Source: Paramecium tetraurelia (taxonomy: Eukaryota > Ciliophora > Oligohymenophorea > Peniculida > Parameciidae). From it: DNA of 64,000 nt. Positions 59,115-64,000 of this stretch are shown in pieces. The notes under the pieces were generated by a model. It ran no database searches and was not told the DNA's origin. It saw nothing but the letters and a program-made list of their open reading frames with translations. Every line of letters starts with the position of its first letter. Position 1 is the stretch's first letter. The translations under genes were made by a program, and so were the position numbers. The stretch covers positions 186,001 to 250,000 of the forward strand of contig NW_001799255.1 of the NCBI RefSeq assembly GCF_000165425.1, given 5' to 3'.

Positions 59115-60494
59115 ATGAATTGGGAGAGCTTAATTAATTTACATAATAATATGATTGGCTATCTGAGAAAAGAAAACCTAATTGAGCCTGGATGTATGTA
59201 TTTTTAAAAAAATTAAGCTGAAAAGGTGATAGTTGCAGGGAAGATAGAGAGAAAGATTTTTGAGAATATTGAAATGGAGCCTTTCGAAAAAGAATAGCTG
59301 AAAAATTTAAAGTAAGCCTTGATTAACCATCCACCCTTGAGATTACCAAAAGAGTAAGTTTCATCGATATTTTAATAGATGGTAAGATAGTGACTACCAA
59401 AGAATCTTGGCCTATTGTGATCATGATATAGCAAATACGATTCAAGTACTATATTTAGATAATATCAATAAGGTCTTAAGGCAACATCTAAATTGGAGAA
59501 ATAAGATTAATTTAGAAATTCCTCCAGAAGCTATTTTAGTATCATTTTTAATTAATTTGATAGTTAAATGGGGCGATTTACATACATGGCCACGACAAAC
59601 GTTTTCGACCAGTAATCATAATTAACACACTAAAAGCTCTTAAAGTAAATAACAATATGTATATTGTGGTAGTACAAACTATAAGAATTTAGGGAGGGTT
59701 TTGATTATTTATTCACAATGCTAATTAGAGATGTTTTGATATCTTATTATGTTGAATCAACAATAATTTTAGTAGATATGAGCAATTTAGATTAATCATC
59801 ACTCCCAATTACAAATGAAGTGATCAATTTTGTGAAAAACTGCGAATACAATTTTTACGGAAGAATACATAAAATATATATAATCGAAGACTTTTAGAAT
59901 TGGCAATGCAATCAATTACTTTAAATCTTAAAACCTGAATCATAAGACAAAGTAGTTTTTCTTTAAAAAAAGAATCTTTCGCAATTAACTAATTAAATTG
60001 AAGAAAATTAATTAGAATCTAAATATTTAGGCTTATAACCAGACATTTAAACTAATTTTTGGTAAATAGATTAAAATTTAATTAGGCCACCCAAAGATCT
60101 TTCACCAAATAAAACAGAAAAAAAGGATAAAAAAGAAGAAGCAAAGACTGTTATGAGTTACACCGATGAATTTATATCCAAATCCCAATTTATCATACAA
60201 AGAAGTCGTCCAGAAAGTAGTCAAAATAGTCAACTTTTTCTTTAAGTCTATAATGAAGAATAAGAGGTTGTTTTATCAGAAAGTCACTTAATAGAGCTTG
60301 CTGATTCAATCAACAACATATTAGAATATGTAAAGCAATATACTAAACTTTCAAGTTTCCTGATTCCCAGTTTTAATCCTCTCAACATAATTATAAAGGG
60401 ATAGATTCTGCTCCATTATAATCAACGACAATAAAGCCTAGGGATTTGTAAAAGTAGGAATCAGAAATTTGGAGTGGCTCAGAAGTTTAGATGA
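59115..60494 (+). CDS. CRAL-TRIO (Sec14-like) domain protein
   Basis: Sec14-like proteins bind and transfer phosphoinositides or other lipids. ATG 59115: MNWESLINLHNNMIGYLRKE; a 25-nt intron (GTAAGT...AATAG) then WQDSDYQRILAYCDHDIANT, VLRQHLNWRNKINLE, and after another intron REGFDYLFTM, YYVESTIILVDMSNLDQSSL, ITNEVINFVKNCEYNFYGRI, KIYIIEDFQNWQ, LLQILKPESQDKVVFL and LESKYLGL. These match the CRAL-TRIO order: beta-strand LVDM, helix before YPxR-like YGRI, INxP-like IIED, K-V-x-F-L, and the final EYGG-like KYLG. A charged linker and a C-terminal helix follow to about 60494, where the last exon is uncertain. Confidence 0.72.
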
Positions 60495-60639
60495 GTTCTA
60501 ATCTAGTTTTATAAAATCAAAAACGAGATCCTTGTTGTCAAAACTCTTCCATCTGTTAATTAATCTGACTATATAAAATTAATTATTACATTAATTATTT
60601 TAGAAATAGAAATGACCATATTTTGATTATTAACATCAC

Positions 60640-61015
60640 TCATTATCTTTTTGATTTTTTAGTATAATGCATTTTCATTAAACCATAATTGATGGATTTA
60701 CTAGATTATTCTTGTTCTTAGTAACGAGTTCACAAGTTCATTTACATTTGTCCTAAGACATAATTATCTTTGATATTGACTAGGATTACTTTTTAAGAAT
60801 AATATCTTATCTTTCTGTTGAATTCGAATCAGGTTTTGAAGATTTAGGTTTATAGAAATGTTAAACTATGATATCTAAAGGAATCTGAATTATTAGATAC
60901 CTGCCATCACTTTATTTCTTCTATCGCTGATACCTAAATTAATTTTTTTAATTATTGGTTTCTAATCTACTTCTAATTGATAATTGTCGACTTCAATAAT
61001 TTCATTATTTATAAC
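60640..61015 (-). CDS. Small basic hypothetical protein
   Basis: The C-terminal exons read DIIVQHFYKPKSSKPDSNST then ERQDIILKKQSQSISKIIMS and, after a 29-nt intron (GTAAAT...CTAAG), SSKSINYGLMKMHYTKKSKR and a stop at 60640. For the N-terminus two readings are possible: one with ISDRRNKVMA and a 26-nt intron, one from ATG 61015. Basic and Ser-rich; no domain. Convergent with the CRAL-TRIO gene. Confidence 0.4.
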
Positions 61016-61374
61016 TATTAAATTATTTTAGCCAATAATGGTATAAATTATTTAATAAAATTATTAAATTATTCATTAAGATAGGTTAACAAGTGACTAT
61101 AATTAATAAAATCTAATAATTAACTTCTGCAATTATACTATAAATAATTTTATCTATATAAATTTACTAAAACAATAAGATCTGTTTTGTTATTATGAGT
61201 TTTCTATGTGTCTATAAAATTATTATAATTTTGCTTGATTAATAGTACAACAGGAATTTATTTGATCACAAACTGAATATTCAATCGTATTTGGTTATGA
61301 ATCTTTATCTCCTTCATTTACTCTCATTTATTAAGATTATGCGAATTATTAATATTAATAATAATAAATAATTA

Positions 61375-61744
61375 ATGGGTTGTTTGGAATTTTGGGTTGT
61401 AAACAGTTTTCTAGCAAGCGCAGTATTCGTAAGATTTCAATCTAAAATATTAGTTCATTTTGTTCTTAGTGGTTGATACTTAATACCCTCTTTATCCCTA
61501 TGCTGTAGCAACTGTTGATAAATAACCTGATAAAAAACCAAGTGCGACAGCTTGTATTATAGCATCTTGTGTAATAATTCAAATAATATTTAAGCTCTAT
61601 CTTTTGATCGCAGTAGGCTTACTATTTTGGAAAAAGAGCAGAGATCAAAGAATAAAGGAAAGTTAGCAATATCCTCGTTTGGCTGCTGCTTAAGGATTTG
61701 AATAATAGCAATCATCTTAAAGAGGACGTTCAATTGAATTGTGA
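61375..61744 (+). CDS. Small two-helix membrane protein, about 114 aa
   Basis: ATG 61375: MGCLEFWVVNSFLASAVF, a 25-nt intron (61429-61453), then FILFLVVDTQYPLYPYAVAT. The second helix is ASCVIIQIIFKLYLLIAVGL with LFW, followed by basic KKSRDQRIKESQQYPRL and a Gln/Ser tail ending RGRSIEL at TGA 61742. MGC at the start would allow myristoylation and palmitoylation, although a membrane helix follows at once. No family is recognised. Confidence 0.6.
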
Positions 61745-61867
61745 TGCGTATTTTACACATATTTTATATTTATCTAATATGATATTCTGCAAAAATGATG
61801 CATTGGTAAAAAGTGATAAATATTTAAACTATTGTCTATCCATATATATATTTGTATGTGAAATTAC

Positions 61868-62743
61868 TCAAATCCAATGGATGAAGTGAGCATCCTTATG
61901 ATATGGGTCTGCAAGTCTTTCTAAGGGTTGATTGAATGTTCCATCCTTAAATATATATAATAAGAATACCCAATGTGCAATGTGAGATGGGCGACCATGC
62001 CACCTCTTAAGAATGTGTAAACACCAATTTGTGTCGTTGTATAACAAGTGAGCTGGTTGTCTGGCTCTCCAAGCTAGAGATTCTGATATTCTGTTTTAGA
62101 AGGTAGGCATTTCCAAGAAATGCAATGCACTGCATACATTGTGATATTGATTAATATCTTTGCTATATTCATATGAATTCTGATTTACTTTGTAAATCTA
62201 TCTTTTTGTATTGATATCACCATTTTACCATGATAGGGCAAAATAGAGGTAAAATGATCACTCAACTTAGCCAAGAAGATCCACATGACAAATACTCTTG
62301 CATAGAAATTACGGAGTGGTAACTAATTTATTGTTATGATAAGTATTTACTTCTCTCAAAACTAAATATCCTAATCCAAATCCTGACAACCATTTAGTCA
62401 ATGTCCATTCTCTCCAATAAGTATGATTTGGTTTAATGTAAATATATTTGTTAACAAATTCTTCGCATGAATATGATGTGAATGGTCTTGCCAACTAAAT
62501 TAATCTAATAATTGTAATTACTTTTGATAAATCCTTCTTGTATTTCTCGCTATGTGCTAAAAAGAATTCTTTCTTGCTTCTATTAAACACTGGTGAAAAG
62601 TTTTCATCATCAAAGTCCAATGATTTCAATTCAATATTTGCAATCATTCTGTCATCATATGCATCCTTTAATACACATCAAGATATTACTTATTCCTCTT
62701 GTGTTGGGTGCCACAATTTTGCTTTTCCCTATATGATTGGCAT
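61868..62743 (-). CDS. Hypothetical protein, about 270 aa, possibly mitochondrial
   Basis: ATG 62743 gives MPIIQGKAKLWHPTQEEQ; a 24-nt intron, then DAYDDRMIANIELKSLDF, FFLAHSEKYKKDLSK, FVNKYIYIKPNHTYWREWTL and a likely membrane helix (WLSGFGLGYLVLREV). After introns of 19 nt (GTGGAT...CTAAG) and 26 nt (GTAAAT...ATATAG) it continues INQYHNVCSALHFLEMPTFQ, RARQPAHLLYNDTNWCLHIL, KRWHGRPSHIAHWVFLLYIF and DPYHKDAHFIHWI, stop at 61868. The many His/Trp residues and single helix recall ciliate-specific respiratory-chain subunits, but I cannot name one. Confidence 0.55.
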
Positions 62744-63168
62744 AAATAATTAAATAAATAATTATATGATATTCTTAGAATTTTATCTTTGTAAAACATA
62801 TATTCAAATTACCAAGATTACTTCAATTCAAAAGTGCTTTGATTTCAAAGGTGATTAGATTGGAACTCAATAATTAAATTAGTCGTTTTTATGTACACTA
62901 AAGTTTAAGCTTTTTGTTTCAGCTTGTCTCTGAATCAATAATTCAAATTAGTTTAGTTTTGAATCTCGAATCTCCAATGAACATTCTAATTGCAATAATT
63001 TGTTTTGAAGTCCATTCTCATTGAAAATTAGAAAAATTCAATTTTTTTATATGGTCTTCACTCAAATATGTGTGTGTTTTTATATAAAATGAATGAGGAT
63101 AAGGAAAATAATCAGGAATCACAAAGCTAATGGATAATAAATATTCTATTTATAATTTGATTTTTATA
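62744..63168. other. Shared upstream region of divergent genes
   Basis: AT-rich stretch between the gene starting at 62743 (minus) and the one at 63169 (plus). A short upstream ATG frame at 63089 (MNEDKENNQESQSQ) ends after some 25 codons; it could be an alternative first exon or an upstream ORF. Confidence 0.35.
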
Positions 63169-64000
63169 ATGGTTGTTACAAATGAAGAAATAATGGAAGG
63201 TTTTCAAGGAGAGTAGGATCTTTAAAATTTGGCAGACAAGGTAAAGACTGAGAATGTGGAGGGAAATTACAAGCAAGTGGTGGAAACAATACAGGATTTA
63301 TTCCAATAGGAAGGACAATCAAAATAAAAATATTTTGCAATGAAAGTAATATCTTTAATCAAAGAATCAAGCTGATGATGTTATTGAGTAAGAAATAACT
63401 ATTCATCAACAGTTTCATTAAGGCTAAGAATCTCTTTGATATTTTGGGGGAACTTGCTATGTGTGACTATCAAAAACCTTACGAGTAGAGAGGATTCAAA
63501 ATATTCGGGGCTCAGGAGGGTAATATCAATTGCTTCAAATTATAGATCAATTCTATAGTCAGGGTTTCTATGATTTATTGATGGAATGCATTTCATATTG
63601 GGGAACGAAGTACGCTACCGATTAGAAGGGGAATCCTACGAAATTTGGTAGGCTTCTTGAAAAGTTAACCAACTAGGGATTGAAACCGAAGGTAGACTTG
63701 CAGCACTTTGAATTAACAGAAGAGCAAATAGAGAAATTAAAAAGTTTTAGTATGCCAACTGAATAATAAAAATTAAAAAGCAACATGAATGATTATAGTT
63801 TGGAGGAATTGAAAAAAATGTATCAAGAAATGTTCAGCCAAACAAATGACTTGGTTGAGAGTTTAGAATAAAATTTAAAGGGAGAAGACCAAGCAACTGA
63901 GATTATGGATTAATGTAAAATTGCTAATTTATTTCTAGTGATGGAAAATGCCTATAACGACGCAGAGAAATTGAAGCCAAATTTGGAATTGTTGCATGCT
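63169..64000 (+). CDS. VHS/GAT-like trafficking protein (cut by right edge)
   Basis: VHS-GAT proteins (TOM1, GGA, ESCRT-0 relatives) sort ubiquitinated cargo at endosomes. ATG 63169: MVVTNEEIMEGFQGEQDL, NYKQVVETIQDLFQQEG, KYFAMKVISLIKES, then (after an intron) LFINSFIKAKNLFDILGELA, and after a 26-nt intron (GTAATA...TATAG) FYSQGFYDLLMECISYWGTK and RLLEKLTNQGLKPK: helical repeats as in a VHS superhelix. A second helical bundle (LEELKKMYQEMFSQTNDLVE; QCKIANLFLVMENAYNDAEK) resembles GAT. The frame is open at base 64000. The assignment is by helix pattern, so moderate. Confidence 0.5.

Overview
The window reads as macronuclear (somatic) DNA of a ciliate, most likely Paramecium. Long conserved proteins are continuous only if TAA and TAG are read as glutamine and TGA is the sole stop. 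Splicing frames are restored by very short introns (19-34 nt, GT...AG, usually TAG). Genes lie tens of bases apart, in both orientations, in very AT-rich DNA. No transposon, CRISPR array, plasmid or phage element was seen. Exon joins were worked out by eye, so gene ends are firmer than some internal joins.

Layout. 1-4.6 kb (minus): an IRE/MAST-type AGC kinase cut by the left edge, a mitochondrial SDHAF2-like assembly factor, and two unassigned genes. 5.3-8.7 kb (plus): a coiled-coil protein, a membrane RING-H2 ubiquitin ligase and a tRNA-Ser(GCU). 9.4-19.2 kb (plus): a head-to-tail pair of four-domain voltage-gated cation channel genes. 19.2-26 kb: a HECT ligase, a CDKL-type kinase, a PH-domain kinase and a cAMP-receptor-like GPCR. 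27-33.9 kb: ribosomal protein eL41 (22 aa), a small possibly myristoylated protein, a 1,239-aa protein joining a degenerate DEAH-like region to an RBR ubiquitin ligase, an Alba protein with an RDN-repeat/RGG tail, and an unassigned gene. 34.7-43.7 kb: a helical protein, a kelch-like protein, a second PH-domain kinase, and a coiled-coil protein with a possible dynein-stalk-like segment. 43.7-47 kb: eL29 and a tandem pair of SK-type K+ channels. 47-56.7 kb: a Q-rich protein, a LAM/Sip3-like sterol-transfer protein, a LITAF protein, a large acidic-tailed protein, and a polyQ membrane protein. 56.7-64 kb: small proteins (CaaX, SAP30-like, LTO1-like, membrane), a CRAL-TRIO protein, and a VHS/GAT-like protein cut by the right edge.

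Theme. The Ca2+-type channel pair, the Ca2+-activated-K+-type pair, the GPCR and the kinases fit the excitable membrane and cilia that control swimming in Paramecium. This is inference from gene content; nothing shows they are co-regulated. The most unusual points are the missing domain-I acidic filter residue and weak S4 segments III and IV in both large channels, a 36-bp perfect palindrome over a kinase P-loop exactly where the frame breaks, and the DEAH-like/RBR fusion.
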